Source: UBA6921 sp964532385 (lineage in GTDB: Bacteria; Pseudomonadota; Gammaproteobacteria; SG8-11). Taken from it: a stretch of DNA of 39,198 bases. The stretch spans positions 1-39,198 of the forward strand of contig CAZHHW010000019.1 in NCBI GenBank assembly GCA_964532385.1. Reading direction: 5' to 3'. Made by a program: the position numbers and the translations under genes. This document shows, piece by piece, positions 23,842 to 31,433 of the stretch. How positions within the stretch are numbered: the stretch's first letter is position 1; the number at the start of each line of letters is the position of its first letter. Under the pieces are notes generated by a model. That model was not told where the DNA came from. It saw nothing but the letters and a program-made list of their open reading frames with translations, and did no database searches.

Positions 23842-25494
23842 ATGCGCGCCTGGTTCCGCAGTGGTTCACCCTGGATTTGGCTTACCGCCTCGGCGGTCAG
23901 CGTCAGCCTCATCATGGTGCTGGGTTTGTTGGGCATGATCACTTACCAGGGCATGGGCTATTTTTGGCCGCATGAAGTTCTGGAGCTGCAATATCAGGAA
24001 CCCGGGCGCGAGCCGGTGCGGCTGATCGGCGAATTCAGCGATCATGAACAGGTTTCCGCGACCCGCTTGCGCGAATCCGGCCTTGACGTGCCCGCGGCGG
24101 TGCAGCGTGTTAATCGTTTTCTTGTCAAGACCGGAAACCGTGAATTACCGGGCGGCGATTTCCGCTGGATTACCGATTTAGGCATGCGCGGACAAACCCT
24201 ACCTAATGATGTGATGGTGCTGGAACGCCGCGAGTGGGGTAATTTCTACGGCTATTTGCGCGCGGTAAAAGAAGGCGGGACCGTGGTGGCGCAGGGCGAA
24301 GCGGCATGGCCCGCGCTGCGCGAACGTTTGCAGCGCGCGTTGGATTTGTACGAACGCATTCACGCCATTGAAAAATCCGACATCGGCGCCGTCAATTACG
24401 AGATTGAAAAACTGCGCCTGCGCGAGCGCCGCCTGGAACTGAACGGCGATACCGATGCAGCCAAACGGGGGCAAATTGCCGAGCAGCGCGGCGAGCAGCA
24501 GGCACATTACGATTTGTTGCAAAAACAATTGGCCGATCTACATCAAGAATTCAGCCGCGACAGTTTAAGCGCCGAGGTCGCCGACGGCCGTATTGTCGAT
24601 GTCCAACTTGCCAAAATCGTACGGTTCTATCAACCCAACACCATGTCGATCTTCGCTAAGATCGGCCATTACCTGCACAAGATTTGGGAATTCATCTCCG
24701 AAGACCCGCGTGAAGCCAATACCGAGGGCGGCGTATTTCCCGCCATTTTCGGCACCGTCATGCTGGTGCTGAGCATGTCGGTTCTGGTAACCCCGTTCGG
24801 CGTCATCGCGGCCGTGTATTTGCGCGAGTACGCCAAGCAAGGTGTCTTGACCCGCACCATTCGCATTGCGGTGAATAACCTGGCCGGGGTGCCCGCGATT
24901 GTTTATGGTGTATTTGGCTTGGGATTTTTCGTGTATTTCATGGGTGGCGGAATTGATCAGTTATTTTTTCCGGAGGCCTTGCCGCATCCCACCTTCGGTA
25001 CCGGTGGTGTGCTGTGGTCATCGCTGACACTCGCCATTCTTACCTTGCCGGTGGTCATCGTCGCCACCGAAGAAGGACTGGCGCGTATTCCGCGCTCGAT
25101 CCGCGAAGGCAGCCTGGCCTTGGGCGCTACCAAACTGGAAACGCTGTGGCGCACGGTGCTGCCGATGGCAAGCCCCGCCATCATGACCGGCGTGATTCTG
25201 GCCGTGGCGCGTGCGGCCGGCGAGGTCGCGCCGCTGATGCTGGTGGGCGTGGTGAAACTGGCGCCCTCCATGCCGGTCGATCTGAATGCGCCGTTCGTGC
25301 ATCTGGATCGTAAATTCATGCACCTGGGATTTCACATTTACGACGTCGGTTTTCAAAGCCCCAATGTGGAAGCCGCGCGTCCCCTGGTGTTCGCCACAGC
25401 CTTGCTGCTGGTGCTGGTGATCGTGCTGCTTAATCTTGCAGCCATCAAAATTCGCAATCATCTGCGCGAAAAATATCGCGCGCTGGACGGGTAA
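23842..25494 (+). CDS. pstA: Phosphate ABC transporter permease PstA, enlarged
   Basis: 550 residues from the ATG at 23842 (TAGGAATT before it); the long open frame upstream lies inside pstC. One N-terminal helix (about 11-35) is followed by a periplasmic insert of about 240 residues, in which about 165-250 is a strongly charged coiled coil (VNYEIEKLRLRERRLELNG, EQRGEQQAHYDLLQKQ). The permease domain lies at about 295-540, with the coupling motif EGSLALGATKLETLWRTVLPMASPAI. Standard PstA is about 290 residues. It pairs with PstC and probably meets the PstC propeller through its own insert. pstB follows after 5 bases. Confidence 0.92.
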   Translation: MRAWFRSGSPWIWLTASAVSVSLIMVLGLLGMITYQGMGYFWPHEVLELQYQEPGREPVRLIGEFSDHEQVSATRLRESGLDVPAAVQRVNRFLVKTGNRELPGGDFRWITDLGMRGQTLPNDVMVLERREWGNFYGYLRAVKEGGTVVAQGEAAWPALRERLQRALDLYERIHAIEKSDIGAVNYEIEKLRLRERRLELNGDTDAAKRGQIAEQRGEQQAHYDLLQKQLADLHQEFSRDSLSAEVADGRIVDVQLAKIVRFYQPNTMSIFAKIGHYLHKIWEFISEDPREANTEGGVFPAIFGTVMLVLSMSVLVTPFGVIAAVYLREYAKQGVLTRTIRIAVNNLAGVPAIVYGVFGLGFFVYFMGGGIDQLFFPEALPHPTFGTGGVLWSSLTLAILTLPVVIVATEEGLARIPRSIREGSLALGATKLETLWRTVLPMASPAIMTGVILAVARAAGEVAPLMLVGVVKLAPSMPVDLNAPFVHLDRKFMHLGFHIYDVGFQSPNVEAARPLVFATALLLVLVIVLLNLAAIKIRNHLREKYRALDG

Positions 25495-25499
25495 TCACT

Positions 25500-26327
25500 A
25501 TGGCAACTTTCACCCACGGCCTGGACGCCTCGATTCTCGACCGCTCCATGCAATCCACCAAACTGGCCGATCTGCACAAGAGCATCGAGGTGAGCAACCT
25601 TGATCTTTATTACGGCACCAAGCACGCGCTAAAAAATGTCAACATGGTGTTGCCGCGGCATCGCGTCTCGGCTTTCATCGGCCCGAGCGGCTGCGGCAAA
25701 TCGACCTTGCTGCGTTGTTTCAATCGCATGAACGACCTCGTCGACGGGGTGCGCATCGAAGGCAAAATCGCACTGGAAGGCCAGAACATCCACGACCGCT
25801 CGGTCAACGTCGCCGACTTGCGTCAGCGCGTCGGCATGGTGTTCCAGAAGCCCAATCCGTTTCCCAAATCCATCTATGAAAATGTCGCCTATGGCCTGCG
25901 TATCCAGGGTGTTTCAAAACGCCGTGTGCTGGACGAAGCGGTGGAAAACGCATTACGCAGCTCAGCGCTGTGGGAAGAAGTAAAAGAACGCCTGCATGAC
26001 AATGCCTTGAGCTTGTCGGGTGGCCAGCAGCAGCGTCTGGTCATTGCGCGCGCCATTGCGATCGAACCGGAAGTGCTGTTGCTCGACGAACCGGCTTCGG
26101 CGCTGGACCCCATCTCGACACTTAAAATTGAGGAACTAATCTACGAATTGAAGTCCAAATACACGATCGTGATCGTCACGCATAACATGCAGCAGGCGGC
26201 GCGCGTGTCGGATTTTACGGCCTTCATGTACCTCGGAGAACTGATCGAATTTGACGCGACCGCGACCTTATTCACCAATCCCAAGAAAAAGCAGACCGAA
26301 GATTATATTACGGGACGTTACGGTTAA
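25500..26327 (+). CDS. pstB: Phosphate ABC transporter ATP-binding protein PstB
   Basis: 275 residues. Walker A is GPSGCGKST at 61-69, the signature LSGGQ at 172-176 and Walker B LLLDEP at 193-198; the Q loop is VFQKPNPFP and the switch His is in VTHNMQQA. The PstB marks CFNRMNDL and ITGRYG (C-terminus) are present. The first 28 residues extend beyond the ABC core, and a later Met at residue 17 is an alternative start. It drives phosphate import with PstC and PstA in the inner membrane. Confidence 0.95.
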   Translation: MATFTHGLDASILDRSMQSTKLADLHKSIEVSNLDLYYGTKHALKNVNMVLPRHRVSAFIGPSGCGKSTLLRCFNRMNDLVDGVRIEGKIALEGQNIHDRSVNVADLRQRVGMVFQKPNPFPKSIYENVAYGLRIQGVSKRRVLDEAVENALRSSALWEEVKERLHDNALSLSGGQQQRLVIARAIAIEPEVLLLDEPASALDPISTLKIEELIYELKSKYTIVIVTHNMQQAARVSDFTAFMYLGELIEFDATATLFTNPKKKQTEDYITGRYG

Positions 26328-26390
26328 CCGATATGATAGTGGTCAGGGTGCGCAATGCGTTCCCTTTAATTTACGCGAGGAAACGAGTTA

Positions 26391-27110
26391 ATGGACAAAC
26401 CCAGCAGCAGCACGCACATCTCACATCAATACAACGCCGAGCTGGAAGACATCCGCAGCCGCGTGCTTGCCATGGGCGGTTTGGTCGAACAACAACTAGC
26501 CAACGCACTCACCGCCCTGGTGGAAAGCGATGTCGCCATGGCCGAACTGGTGCTGTCCACCGACTATAAAGTCAATGCGATGGAAGTCACCATCGACGAG
26601 GAATGCACGCACATCATTGCGCGCCGCCAGCCCACCGCAAGCGACCTGCGCCTGATCATGGCGGTGATCAAAACCATCACCGACCTGGAACGCATCGGCG
26701 ACGAAGCCGAGCGCATCGGCCGCATGGCGTTGCAACTTTCCAAAGTCGGCACGCTCAAAAAGCAGTGCATGGAACTGGAAAACATGGGCGCGCAGGTGAA
26801 AAAAATTCTGCATGATTCGCTCGACGCGTTTGCCCGCAACGATCCGCAAGCGGCGTTACAGGTCGCACGCAGCGATCTGCAAATCGACCGCCAATACGAA
26901 AGCATCATGCGCCAGCTCATCACCTTCATGATGGAAGACCCGCGCTCGATTCCGCGCGCGCTCGACGTCATCTGGTCTGCCCGCGCGCTCGAACGCATCG
27001 GCGACCGCGCCCGCAATATCTGCGAATACGTTATCTACCTGGTAAAAGGTAAAGACGTGCGCCATATCAGTCTGGAACAGATCGAGCAGGAAACCCTGCG
27101 CAATCAGTAG
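26391..27110 (+). CDS. phoU: Phosphate signalling protein PhoU
   Basis: 239 residues, the usual length. There are two three-helix repeats, each with the metal-binding E/DxxxD pattern: TITDLERIGDEAERIGRMA in the first half and SARALERIGDRARNICEYVIYL in the second. HISHQYNAELEDIRSRVLAMGGLVEQQL opens the protein. GAGGAAAC lies before the ATG. PhoU links the Pst transporter to PhoR and keeps the regulon off when phosphate is plentiful. It is last in the pstC-pstA-pstB-phoU unit. Confidence 0.95.
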   Translation: MDKPSSSTHISHQYNAELEDIRSRVLAMGGLVEQQLANALTALVESDVAMAELVLSTDYKVNAMEVTIDEECTHIIARRQPTASDLRLIMAVIKTITDLERIGDEAERIGRMALQLSKVGTLKKQCMELENMGAQVKKILHDSLDAFARNDPQAALQVARSDLQIDRQYESIMRQLITFMMEDPRSIPRALDVIWSARALERIGDRARNICEYVIYLVKGKDVRHISLEQIEQETLRNQ

Positions 27111-27239
27111 CGGTAGCCCCTAGCACGTTTTAAGTCACAATACAGTCTTTTTTCCATCACTCGTTTGCCACATGTGTGTGCTGTAATCGTTTGCAATATC
27201 AGCTGCACACTATCTGACAACAATAGGAGATGGAAAAAA

Positions 27240-27413
27240 ATGAATATAGTCACCCGGTTATTGACTGCAATTTTCAGCATTGGACTCGACACCCCGGATG
27301 ACTCCCACAATCACCTTGAAGCCTTACATGGCGACAGTGCATTGATCCGGCTGGTATGCGAACTACGCGATTTGAAAATCGAGCTGGGACGAACCGAGAC
27401 CACGGCGAGCTGA
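27240..27413 (+). CDS. Hypothetical 57-aa protein
   Basis: A short frame beginning MNIVTRLLTAIFSIGLD with AGGAGA 9 bases before the ATG. The first 15 residues are hydrophobic or amphipathic. The rest is charged and helical (ALIRLVCELRDLKIELGRTE) and could pair with a partner helix. It lies after phoU on the same strand, 129 bases away. No family is recognised; the good ribosome site and the composition are the only support. Confidence 0.45.
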   Translation: MNIVTRLLTAIFSIGLDTPDDSHNHLEALHGDSALIRLVCELRDLKIELGRTETTAS

Positions 27414-27492
27414 CCGGACGAAATTAGCACCGCCCTGACTTTATGATGGCGTGGTTTTGTTGGCGCCCGGCATAGCGAGCGTTACCAGCAAT

Positions 27493-27852
27493 CTACGGTA
27501 AACTTTTTCCATCGAACACATCGTATTGCAGCGATAAAGGGTCGAGCCCGTCAATACAACCCACATTGACACGGTAGTGCCCCATTTTTCTGGACGATTC
27601 GTGAAACGGATAAATTCCGCACTGCTTACAAAAGTAGTGTTTCGCGGTTTTCTGACCAAATTGATATAACCCCAGCATCCCGTCTTGCGCTTCAATCGTA
27701 AATTTATCCGGCGGAATGACTTGCTGCGACATTAGCGCCCCTTTCCGAATACATATTGAACAGTTACACCGAATCCCGCGCGTAATCGCCTCGCCTTCGA
27801 AGGTGAACCGAATCGCACCGCAGTGACAGCTTCCCCGGTAATGTTCAGTCAT
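27493..27852 (-). CDS. GFA family zinc protein
   Basis: 119 residues. The cysteine pattern of the GFA fold is complete: CHCGAIRFTFEG near residue 9, RCNCSICIRKG near 28 and YFCKQCGIYPFH near 73. Family members were named after glutathione-dependent formaldehyde-activating enzyme, an activity that is in doubt for most of them; here only the zinc fold can be asserted. It lies downstream of argH on the same strand, 36 bases away, and may be cotranscribed with it. Confidence 0.85.
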   Translation of the reverse strand: MTEHYRGSCHCGAIRFTFEGEAITRGIRCNCSICIRKGALMSQQVIPPDKFTIEAQDGMLGLYQFGQKTAKHYFCKQCGIYPFHESSRKMGHYRVNVGCIDGLDPLSLQYDVFDGKSLP

Positions 27853-27888
27853 GATGTTCTCTTTACGATAGCCGCTAACACAAAACCG

Positions 27889-29304
27889 CTACCCCACATT
27901 TAGCAAGTCGTTGGTGCTCACCCATTCCCTAGCCCTCTTCACCGCCGCCCGCACCTGCGCGGGCGCCGTGCCGCCGATGTGGTTGCGCGCGGCAACCGAG
28001 CCTTCCAAGGTTAGAACGCCGAAAATGTCTTGCTCGATCACCGCGGAAAATTTTTGCAGCTCGGCGAGCGACAGTTGCGCCAGATCTTTGCCCTGCTCGA
28101 TGCCATAACGCACGCTCTTGCCGACGATTTCGTGCGCATCGCGGAAGGCGACGCCTTTGCGCACCAGGTAGTCGGCGAGGTCCGTGGCGGTTGCGTAGCC
28201 ACGGCGGGCCGCTTCGCGCATGTTGTCTTTTTTCACCTGCATGAGCGGGATCATGTCGGCGTAGACACGCAAGCAAGCGTGCACGGTGTCGATGGCATCG
28301 AACAGCGGTTCTTTATCTTCCTGGTTGTCCTTGTTGTAGGCGAGCGGCTGGCCTTTCATCAACGTCAGTAACGCGGTGAGATGGCCGTACACGCGGCCGG
28401 TTTTGCCGCGCACCAGCTCGGGCACATCTGGATTTTTTTTCTGCGGCATGATGGACGAGCCGGTGCAAAACCCGTCGCCCAAATCCACAAAGTTGAATTG
28501 CGTGGACGACCACAGCACCAACTCTTCGGAGAAACGCGACAGGTGCATCATGATCAGGGAGCAAGACGCGACAAATTCAATCGCAAAGTCACGGTCGCTG
28601 ACTGCATCCAGCGAATTCTCCGCGAGCGCCGCAAAACCCAGCAACTGCGCGGTATAGGCCCGGTCGATCGGATAGGTCGTGCCCGCCAGCGCGGCCGCAC
28701 CCAGCGGTAATACGTTCACGCGCTTGCGGCAATCTCGCAGGCGTTCGCTGTCGCGGCGCAAATTCTCGAACCACGCCAGCATATGGTGCCCGAACGTGAC
28801 AGGCTGGGCGGTTTGCAAATGCGTGAAGCCGGGCAGGATGGTATCGGCTTCGCGCTCGGCAACATCGATCAGCGCGGTTTGCAGCCGTGCAAGTTGCGCG
28901 AGCAGCACGTCGATCTGTTCGCGCAGATACAAACGCACATCGGTTGCGACCTGATCGTTACGCGAACGCCCGGTGTGAAGTTTCTTGCCGGCCTCGCCGA
29001 TGCGCGCGGTCAAACGCGCTTCGATATTCATGTGCACGTCTTCGTAACTCACCGACCATGCGAACTCGCCGCGTTCGATTTCGGCGCGGATTTCATCCAA
29101 CCCCTTCACGATGGCATCGCATTCGATTTGCGTGAGCACGCCAACCTTGGTCAACATGCGCGCGTGCGCAATTGAGCCCCGGATGTCCTGCGCATAGAGC
29201 CGCTTGTCGAAATTTACCGACGCGGTGAACGCTTCGACGAACTTATCGGTGGGCTGATCGAAGCGCCCGCCCCAGAGTTTGGTTTCATTTTTTTCTTGGG
29301 TCAT
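27889..29304 (-). CDS. argH: Argininosuccinate lyase
   Basis: 471 residues from the ATG at 29304, beginning MTQEKNETKLWGGRF as expected; the 21-codon extension upstream runs into the repeat and is not needed. Family marks are TGRSRNDQVATD near residue 111, the TH of FTHLQTAQPVTFGHH near 158, and the flexible signature loop GSSIMPQKKNP near 277. It splits argininosuccinate into arginine and fumarate, the last step of arginine synthesis. A -10 box TATACT lies at 29326-29321, and the matching -35 region would fall inside the repeat. It is divergent from algZ. Confidence 0.95.
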   Translation of the reverse strand: MTQEKNETKLWGGRFDQPTDKFVEAFTASVNFDKRLYAQDIRGSIAHARMLTKVGVLTQIECDAIVKGLDEIRAEIERGEFAWSVSYEDVHMNIEARLTARIGEAGKKLHTGRSRNDQVATDVRLYLREQIDVLLAQLARLQTALIDVAEREADTILPGFTHLQTAQPVTFGHHMLAWFENLRRDSERLRDCRKRVNVLPLGAAALAGTTYPIDRAYTAQLLGFAALAENSLDAVSDRDFAIEFVASCSLIMMHLSRFSEELVLWSSTQFNFVDLGDGFCTGSSIMPQKKNPDVPELVRGKTGRVYGHLTALLTLMKGQPLAYNKDNQEDKEPLFDAIDTVHACLRVYADMIPLMQVKKDNMREAARRGYATATDLADYLVRKGVAFRDAHEIVGKSVRYGIEQGKDLAQLSLAELQKFSAVIEQDIFGVLTLEGSVAARNHIGGTAPAQVRAAVKRAREWVSTNDLLNVG

Positions 29305-29320
29305 GAGAACGTCCGTTGAC

Positions 29321-29349
29321 AGTATAAAAACCCTCCCCTCCTCATTTTC
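29321..29349 (-). promoter_or_regulatory. Probable argH promoter overlapping the repeat
   Basis: On the minus strand TATACT reads from 29326 to 29321, 16 bases before the argH ATG. A -35 contact 17 bases further up would fall at about 29349-29344, within module A of the repeat. Confidence 0.4.
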
Positions 29350-29510
29350 GAGGCCGCTATCGCGCATCCTGCGCTTCGCGGCACTTGCACATCCCTGTGC
29401 GGCGGAGGGGTGCCCCGAAGGGGTGGGGTGGTTGTTGGCGTTAAAGAAATCTTAACTGCGACCACCCCGTCGCCTACGGCGCCACCCCTCCTCGAAAATG
29501 AGGAGGGGTG
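29333..29510 (-). repeat. Interspersed two-module repeat, copy 2 (modules in the other order)
   Basis: Read on the minus strand, module B (29510-29461) comes first and module A (29429-29333) second, separated by about 31 unrelated bases; in copy 1 the order is A then B. It fills most of the 330-base region between the divergent argH and algZ genes. Module B here contains an internal hairpin, CCCCTCCTC/GAGGAGGGG. Confidence 0.8.
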
Positions 29511-29634
29511 AGTTAGCTGGAATCGCGCAAGTATACCCGAGGCTCGTCACGCCCTGCGACCCATGGCGACGGCTCTCTTCAAATCCGCCTACACTTTACC
29601 GATAGACATAAGCCGTTGCTTTTGGAGCATCCCT

Positions 29635-30693
29635 TTGAATGAGTCCGTGCGCCGCCCGCGCGATGCGTTTTTTCTACCCAACTTCTGCGACGTGCGCATG
29701 GTGTTTGCCGTGGTCGTCATCGGCGAGCTGTTGGCATTTGTGTTGACCCTGGCGCCGTTCGCACCGGGTGGCGAGCGTTGGAGCCAGCTCAGTGTCATCT
29801 CGTTGTTCGTACAATGGGTCGGGCTGACCAGCGCCGCCGTGCTGTGTTACACACGACTGTATCTGGGCCGCTTGCGCGAAAATACCGCCGCTACCTTAAG
29901 CTATGTTTTGCTGCTGTTGGTCACACTGGTGCTGAGCGAGGCCGCCTACCGCATTGCCTTGCTGACCGGGTATGGTTGGGAAATCACGCCCTATTGGCAT
30001 GCGGAACTGTTGCTGCGTAACCTGGCCATCAGCGCGGTCGTGAATGCTGTCACGCTGCGCTACTTCTATGTGCAGCATCAGTGGCAGCAGCAGGTCAAAG
30101 CCGAATCGCTCGCACGTATCGCGGCATTGCAGGCGCGCATTCGTCCGCATTTTCTATTTAACAGCATGAACACCATCGCCAGCCTCACGCGCAGCGACCC
30201 GGTCCTGGCCGAGGAAGCAGTGATCGATCTGGCGGATCTGTTCCGCCACAGCCTCGCCGACGCCGGCCAGCAAGTCACCCTGGCGGAAGAATTCGAACTG
30301 TCACGCCGTTATTTGCGCATCGAACAATTGCGCTTGGGCGAACGCCTGCGTGTGGACTGGGATGTGGCTGCCCTGCCCGGCGATGCGCTGCTGCCGCCGC
30401 TGAGCGTACAACCTTTATTGGAAAATGCGGTTTATCACGGCATCGAAGCGCTCGCCGGCGGCGGCACCATTCGCGTGCACGGGCAACGCGACGGCGCCAC
30501 CCTGGTATTGAATATCGACAATCCCGCACCCGAGAAAAACATCAAGGCGCGCAGCGGCAATCGCATGGCACTTGAAAATATCCGGCTGCGCTTCGAAGCG
30601 CTGCACGGCGCACACGGTCAGTTGCGTACCGAGCAGCACGAACACAGCTTCCATGTCGAGTTACGCTTCCCCTACATGACCCAACCCTTATGA
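29635..30693 (+). CDS. algZ: AlgZ/FimS-like sensor histidine kinase
   Basis: 352 residues from TTG at 29635, chosen because GGAG stands 8 bases before it and the family N-terminus (LPNFCDVRMVFAVVVIGELLAF) follows closely; an in-frame ATG at 29563 has no ribosome site and overlaps a possible -10 box (TACACT, 29590-29595). Four or so membrane helices precede the His_kinase domain with H172 in RPHFLFNSMNTI and the ATPase N box (PLLENAVYHGIE). This is the LytS/AlgZ class. Its partner AlgR overlaps by 4 bp. In Pseudomonas the pair controls type IV pilus motility and alginate; which process is controlled here is not shown. Confidence 0.88.
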   Translation: MNESVRRPRDAFFLPNFCDVRMVFAVVVIGELLAFVLTLAPFAPGGERWSQLSVISLFVQWVGLTSAAVLCYTRLYLGRLRENTAATLSYVLLLLVTLVLSEAAYRIALLTGYGWEITPYWHAELLLRNLAISAVVNAVTLRYFYVQHQWQQQVKAESLARIAALQARIRPHFLFNSMNTIASLTRSDPVLAEEAVIDLADLFRHSLADAGQQVTLAEEFELSRRYLRIEQLRLGERLRVDWDVAALPGDALLPPLSVQPLLENAVYHGIEALAGGGTIRVHGQRDGATLVLNIDNPAPEKNIKARSGNRMALENIRLRFEALHGAHGQLRTEQHEHSFHVELRFPYMTQPL

Positions 30694-31421
30694 AAATATT
30701 AATTGTCGATGACGAACCCCTGGCGCGGAAACGCCTGCAACGCCTGCTGGAAGAAATCGGCGGCTGCCACGTGGCCGGCGAAGCCGGCAACGGCACCGAT
30801 GCACTGCGGCGCAGCAGCGAATTGAACCCGGACATTGTGCTGCTGGACATCCGCATGCCCGAAATGGACGGCATCGAAACCGCCAAACAGCTCGCGCGCC
30901 TGCCCAATCCGCCAGCCATCGTGTTCGTGACCGCCTTTTCCGACCACGCACTCAGCGCATTCGAAGCGCACGCCGTGGATTATCTGGTTAAACCCATCCG
31001 CAAAGAGCGGCTGGAACAGGCGCTTGCTAAAGCACACACGCTGAATCGCGCCCAGCTCGCCACCTTGGCAAAAGCGGACGCGGCGCCGGCCGGACGCTCG
31101 CACTTGAGCGTCACGGTGCGCGGCAATATGGAACTGATCCCGCTCGACGATATTTTTTATTTTCATGCCGACCAGAAATACGTGCGGGTGCGCTCGGCGC
31201 GCGGCGAGGCGCTGATCGAAGACTCGCTGAAACAACTCGAAGACGAATTCCCCGCGCGCTTCATTCGCATCCACCGCAACGCGCTGGTCGCGGTGGCGCA
31301 TATTGCCGGCATTGAAAAAGACAATACTGGACACTGTTATCTGAAGCTGCGCCACAGCGACGAAAAACTGGAAATCAGCCGGCGCCTGCTGCCTGAGGTG
31401 CGGCGGCATTTGAAAAGCTGA
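30690..31421 (+). CDS. algR: AlgR-like LytTR response regulator
   Basis: 243 residues; its ATG overlaps the algZ stop as ATGA. The receiver domain (1-about 118) has DDE near residue 8, the phosphorylated D53 in LLDIRMPEMDG, and K in DYLVKPIR. The LytTR DNA-binding domain (about 140-240) has DIFYFHADQKYVRVRS, LEDEFPARFIRIHRNALV and the ending LPEVRRHLKS. In pseudomonads hemC and hemD follow algR; here a convergent amylase gene follows after 12 bases. Confidence 0.9.
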   Translation: MKILIVDDEPLARKRLQRLLEEIGGCHVAGEAGNGTDALRRSSELNPDIVLLDIRMPEMDGIETAKQLARLPNPPAIVFVTAFSDHALSAFEAHAVDYLVKPIRKERLEQALAKAHTLNRAQLATLAKADAAPAGRSHLSVTVRGNMELIPLDDIFYFHADQKYVRVRSARGEALIEDSLKQLEDEFPARFIRIHRNALVAVAHIAGIEKDNTGHCYLKLRHSDEKLEISRRLLPEVRRHLKS

Positions 31422-31433
31422 TAAACCAACCCC

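Noticed and set aside
29563..29634. N-terminal extension of AlgZ from the ATG at 29563
   Set aside because: There is no ribosome site, the segment overlaps a likely -10 box, and the family start lies just after the TTG at 29635, which has GGAG before it.
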